Notes: generated by a model from the sequence alone, not told the origin. A stretch of DNA of 64,000 nucleotides from Neptuniibacter halophilus (GCF_030295765.1 NZ_AP027292.1:1240001-1304000), one strand, 5' to 3'. Numbered from the stretch's first letter, positions 32,248-42,674 are shown. Numbers and translations: made by a program.

Positions 32248-33861
32248 ATGAAGACCCACTTCCCCGGACAAGTGCAATCCAAGCGCACACCGATTGCCAC
32301 GCTGGTCGGCAAAGCAACGCTTGCCCTGGCCCTGTCTGCGGCCATACCACAGGCCCACGCACTTAATTTTGAGCTGGAAAACGGTGTGACCGTCGATCTG
32401 GATACCACCGTTGGTTACAACGTCCAGTGGCGTCGAGAAAGTCAGGACCCCAACGTACTGGCGTTTCCTGCCAGTAATCTGGGCTTTCTGACCGATGACG
32501 GTAACCGGAATTTCGACAAGGGCGACATGACCCAGAACCAGGTGAACTTCAGCAGTGATCTGGATATCAACTACGGTGACGGGGGTGTATTTGTCCGTGC
32601 GCGTGGCTGGTATGACGAGGTTTATGATGACGACCTGACCGGCACCAACACCTTTACCGGACAGCCGAAACCTTACCAGCAGGACGGTCTGGATGATCAT
32701 AAATCGAAGATCGAATTGCAGGACCTGTTCTGGTACCACGGTTTCGAAATGGGCGATCAGTACCTCAGCGTCCGCGTGGGTGAGCAGGTAGTAAACTGGG
32801 GTGAAAGCCTGTTCATTCAGGGGGGTATCTCCACTGCACAGGGGCCGCTGGATGCCACCAAAGCCAGCTCTCCGGGTACTGCCCTGAAAGATATCTTTAT
32901 GCCGATCGGCCAGATCTACGGTGAGCTGGCGATCAACGACTCACTGTCCGTTGGCGCTTACTATCAGTATGACTGGGAAGAGACCCGGATCGATGCGCCG
33001 GGTTCCTACTTCAATATTCTCGACGGTCTTGGTCAGGGTGCGATCGGGGATCCGATGGAAACCAACTTCCTCGGCCCTGAACTGGCCGTTACCGAAGAGC
33101 GGCCGGATAAAGGCCAGTACGGTATCGCGATCCGTTATCTGGCGGAGGAGCTGAACAGCACTGAATTCGGTTTCTATTACATCAACTACAACGATTTCAC
33201 CCCGGCGCTGGAGTTTCTCTCCTCCCCGCTGGATGGCGGCTCTCTGAACCTGAACCACAACTACTATGAGGACATTGACCTCTACGGTGTCAGCTTCGGT
33301 ACCGTATTCGGTGATATGAACGTCAGCGGCGAAATCTCTTACCGTGACGGCATCCCGGTACGCCACAACAACACGGCGGGTTTTGCATACGCACCGGGTG
33401 AAGCCGTTCAGGCTCAGGTGTCAGGTATCTATATCTTTCCGCAGAATCCGCTGGCCGACAACCTGACCTTTACCGGTGAACTGGGCTGGAACCGCATCCT
33501 CGACATGGACTACCCGGGGGGTATCAACAGTCTGGCTAAAGATCGCAGTGCCGCCAGCGCCGTGGTCAGTCTGAAAGCCGACTACCTGAACATCATCGGG
33601 GGTATGGATATGTCCCTGACCGGTACTTATCGCAACGACTTTGACGGTCGCTCCTCGGTGGAATTCAGTTTCAACGAAGGCACCGAGCAGTTAGCGTTGA
33701 AAGCCGATTTCACTTACCTCAGTCAGCATAAGTTCGGCGCCAGCTACGTCTGGTACCTGACCGATACTGACGAGATCATCGCAGACCGTGGCGGTCTGGC
33801 CTTCGGCCACCTCAATGCGGACCGGGATTACTTCGCCGCTTACTATAAATACACCTTCTAA
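32248..33861 (+). CDS. DUF1302 outer-membrane barrel-like protein
   Basis: Protein of 537 residues with a signal peptide ending near PQAHA (about residue 38). Many short amphipathic strands follow and a terminal phenylalanine ends the chain (YYKYTF), as in outer-membrane beta-barrels. DUF1302 genes are often found with DUF1329, YCF48-like and MMPL/RND genes in clusters for uptake or catabolism of hydrophobic compounds such as steroids and terpenoids. It is the first gene of such a set here. Substrate unknown. Confidence 0.88.
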   Translation: MKTHFPGQVQSKRTPIATLVGKATLALALSAAIPQAHALNFELENGVTVDLDTTVGYNVQWRRESQDPNVLAFPASNLGFLTDDGNRNFDKGDMTQNQVNFSSDLDINYGDGGVFVRARGWYDEVYDDDLTGTNTFTGQPKPYQQDGLDDHKSKIELQDLFWYHGFEMGDQYLSVRVGEQVVNWGESLFIQGGISTAQGPLDATKASSPGTALKDIFMPIGQIYGELAINDSLSVGAYYQYDWEETRIDAPGSYFNILDGLGQGAIGDPMETNFLGPELAVTEERPDKGQYGIAIRYLAEELNSTEFGFYYINYNDFTPALEFLSSPLDGGSLNLNHNYYEDIDLYGVSFGTVFGDMNVSGEISYRDGIPVRHNNTAGFAYAPGEAVQAQVSGIYIFPQNPLADNLTFTGELGWNRILDMDYPGGINSLAKDRSAASAVVSLKADYLNIIGGMDMSLTGTYRNDFDGRSSVEFSFNEGTEQLALKADFTYLSQHKFGASYVWYLTDTDEIIADRGGLAFGHLNADRDYFAAYYKYTF

Positions 33862-33908
33862 ATCATAAAGTTAGAATAAAAAATCAGGTTAGCCTGAGGA
33901 GATACGAC

Positions 33909-35270
33909 ATGATTTTCAAGCGCACTATACTGGCTGCAGGCATCACTGCAGTCGCCCTCAACGCAGGTTTCGCGCTGGCAGCCGTGAGCGCCGAAGAGGC
34001 CGCCCAGCTGGGTAAAAACCTTACCCCTTTCGGTGCTGAACGGGCCGGTAACGGCAGTGACATTCCGGAGTGGAACGGAGGCCTGACAACCCCGCCGGCC
34101 GGTTATGAAAAGGGCGGCCATCTGGTCGATCCGTTTGCCGACGAAAAACCTCTCTACACCGTCACCGCCCAGAACTACAAAGAGTACGGCGAGTTATTGT
34201 CGGACGGACAGAAGGCACTGTTTGAAAAGCTGCCGACCTTCAAGATGAATATCTACCCGACACATCGCACTGCGCCAATTCCCGACTGGATTGCCAAAAA
34301 CACTTACAACAACGCGCTGAATGCCGAACTCACCCCTGATGGTAACGGGGTAACCAACGCGTATGGCGGTATTCCTTTCCCGATTCCGAAGAACGGCAAG
34401 GAAGCGATCTGGAACCACACGCTGCGCTGGTATGGCGAAGGTAAAGATGCCACTTACGAGAGCACAACCGTGTTTGCCAACGGCTCACGCACCCTGACTG
34501 CCGGTCATCTGGTGGAGAGCTATCCGTACTACTACAAAGATGGAAACCTGGAGAGCTTCAACGGCAATATCATCCATCTGATGCTGCAGTATTCACTGCC
34601 GGCACGCCGTAAAGGTGAAGTCACGCTGGTACGTGACCCGGTCAATGCCAGTGAAGAACCCCGTCAGGCCTGGCAGTACATTCCCGGCCAGCGCCGTGTT
34701 CGCCGCGCTCCCACGATCGCCTTCGACACACCGGATCCGGGTTCAAACGGTCTGACAACCTATGACCAGGCCTTCATGTTTAACGGTTCACCGGAACGCT
34801 TCAACTGGGAGATCATCGGCAAGAAAGAGATGCTGGTGCCTTATAACTCCTACAAGTTCCTCACCGCTCATCAGAATGGCAGCAGCATCGAAGAGATTGC
34901 TCCGGCCAGTCATACCAATACGGATCTGGAGCGCTGGGAGAAACACCGTGTCTGGGTTGTTGAAGCCAGCCTGCGTGAGGACAGCCGTCATATCTATGGC
35001 AAACGCCGCTTCTATATCGATGAGGATAGCTGGTTTGTGCTGATGGCAGACATGTACGACGGTCGTGGTGAGCTCTGGCGTTACGGCCATTCACATCCGG
35101 TCACCCTTTACGCCGATGGCAATATCATCGCCCGGGCACTGGTTAACTACGATCTGCAGTCCGGTGATTATTCCATGCAGGAGTACGACACCATTCCTTA
35201 CTCAACCACGGCGACTAAAGAAGACAGCTTCTATACGCCACAGAACGTACGTCAGATGGCACGCCGTTAA
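33909..35270 (+). CDS. DUF1329 exported protein
   Basis: Protein of 453 residues with a cleavable signal peptide (residues 1-24, ending GFALAAV). The mature part has the DUF1329 pattern: AEEAAQLGKNLTPFGAERAG, then GGIPFPIPKNGKEAIWNH, and PGQRRVRRAPTIAFDTPDPG. Family members are predicted LolB-like lipid-binding proteins of the periplasm or outer membrane, always next to DUF1302. It follows that gene by 47 bp with GAGGAG before the start. It probably works with the DUF1302 barrel and the RND protein in moving a hydrophobic substrate. Confidence 0.88.
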   Translation: MIFKRTILAAGITAVALNAGFALAAVSAEEAAQLGKNLTPFGAERAGNGSDIPEWNGGLTTPPAGYEKGGHLVDPFADEKPLYTVTAQNYKEYGELLSDGQKALFEKLPTFKMNIYPTHRTAPIPDWIAKNTYNNALNAELTPDGNGVTNAYGGIPFPIPKNGKEAIWNHTLRWYGEGKDATYESTTVFANGSRTLTAGHLVESYPYYYKDGNLESFNGNIIHLMLQYSLPARRKGEVTLVRDPVNASEEPRQAWQYIPGQRRVRRAPTIAFDTPDPGSNGLTTYDQAFMFNGSPERFNWEIIGKKEMLVPYNSYKFLTAHQNGSSIEEIAPASHTNTDLERWEKHRVWVVEASLREDSRHIYGKRRFYIDEDSWFVLMADMYDGRGELWRYGHSHPVTLYADGNIIARALVNYDLQSGDYSMQEYDTIPYSTTATKEDSFYTPQNVRQMARR

Positions 35271-35279
35271 GTGCCGAAA

Positions 35280-35351
35280 GGGGCCGGTGAAAGCCGGCCC
35301 CTCATCACTGCCCTTACGACAGTCCGTGCTGATCGCGCGCACTGTCGTAAG
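35280..35351 (+). other. Two consecutive hairpins between DUF1329 and YCF48-like genes
   Basis: First, a GC-rich stem GGGGCCGG/CCGGCCCC (about 35280-35301). Then an 11-bp perfect stem CTTACGACAGT/ACTGTCGTAAG (35313-35323 with 35341-35351) around a 17-nt loop. Neither is followed by a T-run. They may stabilise the upstream mRNA or set the ratio of the two parts of the operon. Confidence 0.55.
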
Positions 35352-35402
35352 AGTATTGATAAACGAGCACCTGAATCTGTCCACGGCCAGGCTGCGCTTC
35401 AC

Positions 35403-36581
35403 ATGACCAAGAAAAAGAATAAATCTATGAATAAGCACAATACGCCCCCACCCGGATCGCCATTCCCGCGTTTACGATCAGGCCTTTGCCTGTTGGCAGG
35501 TCTCGCTATCACGGCCAGTGCAACAGCCCGTGATGCCTTGCAGGAACCGGCATTGCTGTCACCGCTGGCAACCCAGAGCCTGTTACTCGATATGGAGCGC
35601 GCAGGCGAACGCCTGATCGCGGTGGGTGAGCGCGGCCATATCCTGCTCTCTGCTGATGAAGCCGAAAGCTGGCAGCAGGCCCCGGCTCCGGTAAGGGTCA
35701 CCCTGACCAATGTGTTTTTTATCGACGACCAGTATGGCTGGGCTGTGGGCCATGACGGCGTGATTTTGAAATCAGAAGATGGTGGCAACAACTGGCGCAA
35801 GGTGATGGATGGTATCCAGGCCAATCAACTGATGCTGGAGCATGCCGAAACCCGACTGTCTGAATTTGAGGCAGAATTTAATCGTGCCCCCGCCAAACAA
35901 CAGGCAGCAATGGAAGCAGAGCTACAGGATCGCACCTACATGGCACAGGATGCCGCCGCCTTTGCGGAAGAGGGACCGAGCCGTCCCTTTCTGGATATCT
36001 GGTTTAAAAACCGTGATGAGGGAATCGCAGTCGGAGCCTTTGGCCTGATACTGCATACCCGCGATGGCGGCGAGCACTGGTCCGCCTGGTTCGATCATCT
36101 GGATAACCCCAGCCTGTTACACCTCAACGCCATCACTCAGATCGGAGAGCATCTGTTTATGGCGGCTGAAGCCGGCAATCTGTTCCGCTCCGACGACTGG
36201 GGAGAAAGCTGGGAAACCCTGATGAGCCCCTACGACGGCTCCTTCTTCGGTATCACCGGGACCGATCAGGGTCGCCTGATTGCCTACGGTTTGCGCGGTA
36301 ACGCCTATCAGTCAACTGACTGGGGGGACAACTGGAAAACCATCGATACCGGTGTTGATTCGACCTTCTTCAGCGGCACGCTACTGGAGGATGACTCGGT
36401 GATGCTGGTCGGTGCCGCCGGTACCGCTCTGCAGATCGATTCCCGTGGCCGGGTGATCAATACCCATCAACATCCGGCCCGTCTGCCACAAAGTAAAGTC
36501 CTGCCTGGTCAGGGTAACAGTGTTCTGATTGCCGGCGCCCACGGTGTTCGTAAAGCGCCTGTCAGCGGAGGGACTCAGTAA
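35403..36581 (+). CDS. YCF48-like exported beta-propeller protein
   Basis: Protein of 392 residues (365-392 depending on start) with an N-terminal signal sequence ending near TASATA. It carries Asp-box/YCF48 propeller repeats, seen as SEDGGNNW, TRDGGEHW, SDDWGESW and STDWGDNW. Such proteins accompany DUF1302/DUF1329/MMPL genes and are thought to be periplasmic partners of the transporter. The start is uncertain: ATG 35403 and ATG 35427 both lack a strong ribosome site. The stop overlaps the next ATG (TAATG), so translation is coupled to the RND gene. Confidence 0.82.
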   Translation: MTKKKNKSMNKHNTPPPGSPFPRLRSGLCLLAGLAITASATARDALQEPALLSPLATQSLLLDMERAGERLIAVGERGHILLSADEAESWQQAPAPVRVTLTNVFFIDDQYGWAVGHDGVILKSEDGGNNWRKVMDGIQANQLMLEHAETRLSEFEAEFNRAPAKQQAAMEAELQDRTYMAQDAAAFAEEGPSRPFLDIWFKNRDEGIAVGAFGLILHTRDGGEHWSAWFDHLDNPSLLHLNAITQIGEHLFMAAEAGNLFRSDDWGESWETLMSPYDGSFFGITGTDQGRLIAYGLRGNAYQSTDWGDNWKTIDTGVDSTFFSGTLLEDDSVMLVGAAGTALQIDSRGRVINTHQHPARLPQSKVLPGQGNSVLIAGAHGVRKAPVSGGTQ

Positions 36582-39019
36582 TGAACAGTTCAAACAATAA
36601 CCTGCACTCCGGGGTATCCGGCACAGAAGCCCTGCTCGAACGATTTTTCTTCCACAACCGGCCTCTGGTGATCCTGCTGATGCTGGCAGCGACCCTGTTT
36701 TTTGCCTATCAGGCCAGCTCAATCAAGCCCGAGGCCAGTTTCGAGAAGATGATCCCGGCAGAGCATCCCTATATCGCCAACTACCTGCAACATAAGGGCG
36801 ACCTGTCTGGTCTGGGCAACGCAATACGGATTTCAGTAGAACACACCCGCGGAGATATTTTCGACAAAGCGTTTCAGGAAACCCTGCAGCAAATCCATGA
36901 TGAAGTGTTCTATATCCCCGGCGTTGACCGCGCGAATCTGCTGTCGATCTGGGCGTCCGGCATCCGCTGGTCCGAAGTCACCGAAGAGGGTCTGACCGGG
37001 GGACCGGTGATCGCCGACACCTATGACGGCTCTGCTGCGGAACTGGAAAGACTGAAAACCAATATCCTCAAGTCCGGCCGGATCGGCTCACTGGTCGCTA
37101 ACGACTTCAGGTCGGCAGTTATCTATGCCCCCCTGATGGATATCAATCCGGAAACGGGTCTGCCGATCGACTATCAGGAGCTCTCGGGTCAACTGGAACA
37201 ACTGATCCGCGAAAAATATGAAAGCGACAGCGTTAAGATCCATATTACCGGGTTTGCCAAAGTGGTTGGCGATCTGATTGACGGTGCCAGCCAGGTGGCG
37301 ATCTTCTTTGCCATGGCGCTGGGGATCACACTGGTGCTGCTCTATATCTACTCGCGCTGCCTGCGCAGTTCCATTGTCCCCCTGATGTGCTCCGTGATTG
37401 CGGTGATCTGGCAACTGGGTCTGCTGAAAACACTGGGTTACGGCCTCGACCCGTACTCCATGCTGGTACCGTTTCTGGTATTTGCCATCGGCGTCAGCCA
37501 CGGTGTTCAGATCATCAACGCCATCGCCCATGAAAGTGCTCAGGGTGCCTCTAAACTCATGGCTGCCCGACTTGCCTTTCGCGCCCTCTATGTACCCGGC
37601 ATCATCGCCCTGATCAGTGACGGCGTCGGCTTCGCTACCCTGATGGTGATTGATATTGAGGTCATTCAGGATCTGGCCGTTGCGGCCAGTGTCGGCGTCG
37701 CCGTGATCATCCTGACAAATCTGGTGCTGTTGCCCGTGCTGATGTCCTACGCCGGCGTCAGCCGGGCCTCCGTAAGGAAACAACTGCATATTGAAGAACA
37801 CGGCAAACACCCGATCTGGAACCTGCTCTCCAGTTTCACCCGCCGCCCTCAGGCAAGCCTGATGCTGTTAATCGCCGTCGGTCTGGCCGGGCTGGGGCTT
37901 TATCAGAGCAAGGATCTTAAAGTGGGTGATCTGGATGCGGGCGCGCCTGAGCTGCGGCCCGACTCCCGTTACAATCTGGACAACGCCTTTATCAACCAGA
38001 ACTACTCCACCAGCACCGATATTTTCGTCATCATGGTGCAGACCGCGCAGGATCAATGCTCCAACTACCATACTTTGGATGTGGTTGATCAACTGCAGTG
38101 GCGTCTGCAGCAGTTGCCCGGTGTTCAGTCCGCCAGCTCCATGGCGAATATCGCTAAGCGGGCGATGACCGGTTACAACGAAGGTAATATCAAGTGGCTG
38201 GCTCTGAACCGCAACCAGGCACTGCTCAATCAGGCCTCTATCACCGCGCCCCGTGGCAGTTTTAATGCAGACTGCAGCCTGATGCCGGTATTTGTCTACC
38301 TGAACGATCATAAAGCCGAGACTCTGGCCAGCGTGGTCAAAACCACCGCCGCCTTTGCTGACGAATTCAACAGTGATGCGCTGACCATCAAGATGGCTGC
38401 GGGTAACGCAGGGATTGAAGCTGCCACCAATATCGTTATCGAAAAAGCCCAGTATGAGATGCTGATCTGGGTTTATGCCGTGGTGGCATTCCTCTGTCTG
38501 ATCACCTTCCGTTCGGTACGTACCGTGGCCTGTATTCTGTTGCCGCTGGCACTCACCTCACTGCTATGTCAGGCCCTGATGGCGCGACTGGGGATCGGCG
38601 TTAAAGTCGCCACGTTGCCGGTTATTGCGCTGGGTGTTGGCATCGGCGTGGACTACGGCATCTATATCTACAGCAAACTGGAAACCTATCTGAAAGCCGG
38701 ACAGAGTCTGCGTCAGGCCTACTTCAACACCCTCAAAACTACCGGTAAGGCGGTTGCCTTCACTGGCCTGACGCTGGGTATCGGCGTCGGCACCTGGTTT
38801 ATGTCACCCATTAAGTTTCAGGCCGACATGGGCATTCTGCTGACCTTTATGTTCGTCTGGAACATGGTGGGTGCACTGGTCTTCCTGCCGGCACTGGCCA
38901 GCTTCCTGATCAAGCCTGATCACGGCCGGCAAAACGAGGCAGCGAAACAGACAGCCGCAAACAAAGCTGACAGTGAAAGCAGCAACCTTCAGTGCGAGAA
39001 GCGTGTACAGAATGCTTAA
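36581..39019 (+). CDS. MMPL/RND-superfamily transporter
   Basis: Inner-membrane protein of 812 residues with the duplicated layout of HAE3/MMPL proteins: a helix near residue 31-48, a large periplasmic loop, then helices 2-6. A second half repeats this from about residue 412. Relatives include hopanoid and lipid exporters. It has no adjacent membrane-fusion or TolC-type gene. With the DUF1302 barrel, DUF1329 and YCF48-like proteins it probably forms an envelope system that moves a hydrophobic compound; direction is not known. Confidence 0.88.
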   Translation: MNSSNNNLHSGVSGTEALLERFFFHNRPLVILLMLAATLFFAYQASSIKPEASFEKMIPAEHPYIANYLQHKGDLSGLGNAIRISVEHTRGDIFDKAFQETLQQIHDEVFYIPGVDRANLLSIWASGIRWSEVTEEGLTGGPVIADTYDGSAAELERLKTNILKSGRIGSLVANDFRSAVIYAPLMDINPETGLPIDYQELSGQLEQLIREKYESDSVKIHITGFAKVVGDLIDGASQVAIFFAMALGITLVLLYIYSRCLRSSIVPLMCSVIAVIWQLGLLKTLGYGLDPYSMLVPFLVFAIGVSHGVQIINAIAHESAQGASKLMAARLAFRALYVPGIIALISDGVGFATLMVIDIEVIQDLAVAASVGVAVIILTNLVLLPVLMSYAGVSRASVRKQLHIEEHGKHPIWNLLSSFTRRPQASLMLLIAVGLAGLGLYQSKDLKVGDLDAGAPELRPDSRYNLDNAFINQNYSTSTDIFVIMVQTAQDQCSNYHTLDVVDQLQWRLQQLPGVQSASSMANIAKRAMTGYNEGNIKWLALNRNQALLNQASITAPRGSFNADCSLMPVFVYLNDHKAETLASVVKTTAAFADEFNSDALTIKMAAGNAGIEAATNIVIEKAQYEMLIWVYAVVAFLCLITFRSVRTVACILLPLALTSLLCQALMARLGIGVKVATLPVIALGVGIGVDYGIYIYSKLETYLKAGQSLRQAYFNTLKTTGKAVAFTGLTLGIGVGTWFMSPIKFQADMGILLTFMFVWNMVGALVFLPALASFLIKPDHGRQNEAAKQTAANKADSESSNLQCEKRVQNA

Positions 39020-39164
39020 TAGCAACGCTTTACTCATCAGGCTTCGTCCGGCTCACCCAGAGCCGGCGCAACATCCCGGTACAGCGACGCCCGGGTAAGA
39101 CCTCCGGAGCATTCCTGAATAACGCCGCAAATGACAATAACAGGCAACATAGTGAGGATTGGCC

Positions 39165-42100
39165 ATGGCCCTTAAACAGGTTTCACTGGACGATAAATAC
39201 ATAAAACAGACCGGCACACTTTATATGACCGGTAACCAGGCCCTGGTTCGACTGCCCTTACTGCAGAAGCAGAAAGACCAGGCTGCCGGACTCAACACCG
39301 CCGGTTATATTTCCGGCTATCGCGGCTCGCCGATCGGCACCTATGATATGGAGTTGTCGAAGAACAAAAAGATGCTGGAAGCCGCCGATATCATCTTTCA
39401 GCCGGGCGTCAATGAGGACCTCGCCGCCACTGCGGTATGGGGTACTCAGCAGATCGAATCCGAAGCACAGAAAAAATTCGATGGTGTTTTCTCCATCTGG
39501 TATGGCAAAGGCCCGGGCGTATTCCGCTCCGGTGACGCGATCAAGCACGGCAGTTTCTTTGGCGCTTCCAGACATGGCGGCGTCCTGCTGATTGCTGGTG
39601 ACGATCATGTTGCCAAATCGTCAACCATCGCCCATTTTTCTGAACCGGAGATGATCGCCAACGGCTCACCAATTTTATACCCCTCCAGCGTACAGGAGGT
39701 GATCGACTACGGGCTGATCGGCTGGGCGCTGTCCCGATACTCCGGAGCCTGGGTAACCATGAAAGTGGTGAATGAAACCGTCGAGGGTACGGCAACCATT
39801 GAGCTCGACCCGAGCCGCGTTGAGTGCCGCGAACCCGAAGGGCTGGAGGTACCGCCAGAAGCGCATTTTGTGCCACCTCAGGGCGGTCTGGGCCCGGCAG
39901 CCACCGCTGAACGCATGGCTTACAGCGGCCGAATTCCGCTGGTGAAAGCCTTTGCCCGTCTCAACAAACTGGATCGTATCACCCTTGAAGCGCCACAGCG
40001 CAAACTGGGTATTATCAGCAGCGGCAAAGTCTATCAGGATATTCTTCGCGCCCTGCAGTTGATGGGTATCAGTCTGGAACAGGCGCAGCAGATGGGCATC
40101 AGCCTGTATAAGATCGCTATGCCCTGGCCACTGGAGGATCAGGGTCTGGCCGAGTTCGCCGAAGGCCATGATGAACTGCTGGTCATTGAGGAGAAACTCC
40201 CCCTGATGGAGGGACAGATCGCCGATCAGTTGTTCAACTGGCCGGCAGAGAAGCGCCCCCGCCTTATTGGTAAAAAGGATGAACAGGGCCAACCTGTCCA
40301 GAAAACCTATGGCGCGGTTTCACCGGGAGAACTGGTCGCCCTGATCCGTGACCGTCTGGCCGCCAATCAGATGCTGGATGATCAGACCGAGGCCAACTGC
40401 GATCGGTACCTTGCCACGATTCGTGGTGGTTGCGGGGCGATTATTCCGCAACTGGTGCGTATTCCCTACTTCTGCTCCGGCTGCCCGCACAACAGCTCAA
40501 CCAAAGTCCCGGAAGGCTCCAGAGCGATGGCCGGAATTGGCTGTCATGCCATGGCCGGGTTTATGAACCGTAACACCTCCTTCCCGACCCAGATGGGAGG
40601 TGAAGGACATAACTGGGTAGGCCTGTCACACTTTGTTGAGGATAAACACCGCTTCCAGAATCTGGGCGATGGCACTTATACCCACTCGGGGCTGCTGGCT
40701 ATTCATGCTGCGGCCGTACAGAAAACCAACATTACCTACAAAATTCTTTATAACGACGCCGTCGCCATGACCGGCGGTCAGCCGGCTGAAGGCCAGTTAA
40801 CGCCGCAGCAGATCAGCCAGCAGGTCAGTGCTCTGGGCGCGAAACGGGTCGTGGTCACCAGCGATGATCCGGAGCGTTACAAAAACCAGCCGGCCTTCGC
40901 CAGCGGCGTCGAGATATACCATCGCCGTGAGCTGGACCGCCTGCAACGCGAACTTCGCGACACCAAAGGGGTAACCGTCCTGATTCACGACCAGACCTGT
41001 GCCGCTGAAAAACGTCGTCGCCGTAAACGCGGGCAATTCCCTGACCCGGACAAGCGGATGTTTATCAACGATCAGGTCTGCGAAGCCTGCGGTGACTGTT
41101 CGGCACAGGCCAACTGCGTCAGCCTGCAAACCCGTAAAACCGAACTCGGTAACAAGCGGGTGATCGACCAGTCCTCCTGCAACAAAGATTACCGCTGTGT
41201 GGATGGTTTCTGCCCCTCTTTCGTTACCGTAATAGGCGGCAAGCTGCGTAAAACCGAAACCACACAACTGGGCGATATTCTCAGCCGCGAACTGCCAACC
41301 CCGGCACTGCCGGAGTTTGATCACAGCTACGCGGTCATGATCAACGGTATCGGCGGTACCGGCGTTGTCACCATCGGCGCCGTTCTGGGAATGGCGGCCC
41401 ATCTCGAAGACAAAGCGATATCAATCTACGATATGACCGGTTTTGCGCAAAAAGGCGGCGCTGTACAGAGCCATCTGCGCATTGCCAGGCATCAGGAAGA
41501 TATCACCAGCCTGCCGATCGGCCCCGGCGATGCAGACCTGATTCTGGGGTGTGATCTGGTGGTCACCGCCAGCGAAAGCTCCATGCGTTCAATCCGTGCC
41601 GGCCACACCCGGGCAGTCCTCAACACCGATCCGGTCGCGACTGCGGCGCTGCAACTGGTGCGCGATTTCGAACTGCCGACACCGGTGCTGATTCAGGGCA
41701 TCCAGAAAGTGCTCGGCGACCGGGTGGCCAGCGTCGATGCCAGCAAAATTGCCAATGCCCTGACCGGCAACAGCATTGCCGCCAACATGTTTATGGTCGG
41801 CTTCGCCTTCCAGAAAGGCTGGCTGCCTCTGTCGGCAGAAGCCATTCTCAAGGCGATAGAGATCAACGCGGTATCCGTTGAATTTAACCAGCAGGCGTTT
41901 CGTCTCGGCCGGCTCGCGGCCCATGATCTCAACAGCCTGACACAGTTGATCGATGCCCAGCTTGCCGCATCCAGACCAGATCTGGCAGCCTCGCCGGAAG
42001 AGGCATTACAGCGTCGCATCGATCACCTCACCGCTTATCAGGATGAATCTTACGCACAACGCTATCTGCAACTGGTAGAACAGGTCCGTCAGGTCGAGCA

Positions 42101-42674
42101 GGAGAAAACTCCGGGCCAGCATCTGCTGTCTGATGCGGTGATACGTAACTACTTCAAACTGATGGCCTACAAAGATGAGTACGAGGTCGCCCGCCTGTAT
42201 ACCGATGGTCAATTCCAGCGCAAACTGGAGCAGCAGTTCAGTGGCGACTACAAACTTCGCTTCAATCTCGCACCGCCACTACTCAACAAGCGCGACCCGC
42301 AGACCGGACACCTGCGCAAACAGGAGTTCGGCGGCTGGGTACTGCCGCTGTTCCGCCTGCTGAGCAAAATGAAAAAGCTGCGGGGCGGACGTCTGGATCT
42401 GTTTGGCTACACCGCCGAGCGCCGCAAGGAACGCCAGTTGATCATTGACTACCGGAATACCATTGAAGCGCTGCTGACACAGCTCGCCGAAGGTAATCTG
42501 GATATCGCGGTAAAGATTGCCAGACTACCGGAAGAGATACGTGGCTATGGTCACGTTAAAGAGAAGGCGATTGCCGAAGCCGAAGCTCAGCAAAAACAGT
42601 TGCTGGACGCGTTCAGTAAAGCGGATCAGCGGATCGCCAGCGATCAGCAACCGCAGTTCTACAAAGCCGGCTGA
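39165..42674 (+). CDS. Fused indolepyruvate/2-oxoacid:ferredoxin oxidoreductase
   Basis: Single polypeptide of 1,169 residues joining the IorA- and IorB-like parts. It oxidatively decarboxylates 2-oxoacids to acyl-CoA with ferredoxin. The N-terminal pyrimidine domain opens with GYISGYRGSPIGTYD. The TPP-binding part carries CPHNSSTKVPEGSRAMAGIG. Iron-sulfur cysteines are in CEACGDCSAQANC and CNKDYRCVDGFCPSF near residues 640-700. The gamma domain has INGIGGTGVVTIG near residue 727. ATG 39165 is preferred over TTG 39159 because GAGG is correctly spaced. Indolepyruvate itself need not be the substrate; branched or aryl 2-oxoacids are equally possible. Confidence 0.92.
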   Translation: MALKQVSLDDKYIKQTGTLYMTGNQALVRLPLLQKQKDQAAGLNTAGYISGYRGSPIGTYDMELSKNKKMLEAADIIFQPGVNEDLAATAVWGTQQIESEAQKKFDGVFSIWYGKGPGVFRSGDAIKHGSFFGASRHGGVLLIAGDDHVAKSSTIAHFSEPEMIANGSPILYPSSVQEVIDYGLIGWALSRYSGAWVTMKVVNETVEGTATIELDPSRVECREPEGLEVPPEAHFVPPQGGLGPAATAERMAYSGRIPLVKAFARLNKLDRITLEAPQRKLGIISSGKVYQDILRALQLMGISLEQAQQMGISLYKIAMPWPLEDQGLAEFAEGHDELLVIEEKLPLMEGQIADQLFNWPAEKRPRLIGKKDEQGQPVQKTYGAVSPGELVALIRDRLAANQMLDDQTEANCDRYLATIRGGCGAIIPQLVRIPYFCSGCPHNSSTKVPEGSRAMAGIGCHAMAGFMNRNTSFPTQMGGEGHNWVGLSHFVEDKHRFQNLGDGTYTHSGLLAIHAAAVQKTNITYKILYNDAVAMTGGQPAEGQLTPQQISQQVSALGAKRVVVTSDDPERYKNQPAFASGVEIYHRRELDRLQRELRDTKGVTVLIHDQTCAAEKRRRRKRGQFPDPDKRMFINDQVCEACGDCSAQANCVSLQTRKTELGNKRVIDQSSCNKDYRCVDGFCPSFVTVIGGKLRKTETTQLGDILSRELPTPALPEFDHSYAVMINGIGGTGVVTIGAVLGMAAHLEDKAISIYDMTGFAQKGGAVQSHLRIARHQEDITSLPIGPGDADLILGCDLVVTASESSMRSIRAGHTRAVLNTDPVATAALQLVRDFELPTPVLIQGIQKVLGDRVASVDASKIANALTGNSIAANMFMVGFAFQKGWLPLSAEAILKAIEINAVSVEFNQQAFRLGRLAAHDLNSLTQLIDAQLAASRPDLAASPEEALQRRIDHLTAYQDESYAQRYLQLVEQVRQVEQEKTPGQHLLSDAVIRNYFKLMAYKDEYEVARLYTDGQFQRKLEQQFSGDYKLRFNLAPPLLNKRDPQTGHLRKQEFGGWVLPLFRLLSKMKKLRGGRLDLFGYTAERRKERQLIIDYRNTIEALLTQLAEGNLDIAVKIARLPEEIRGYGHVKEKAIAEAEAQQKQLLDAFSKADQRIASDQQPQFYKAG

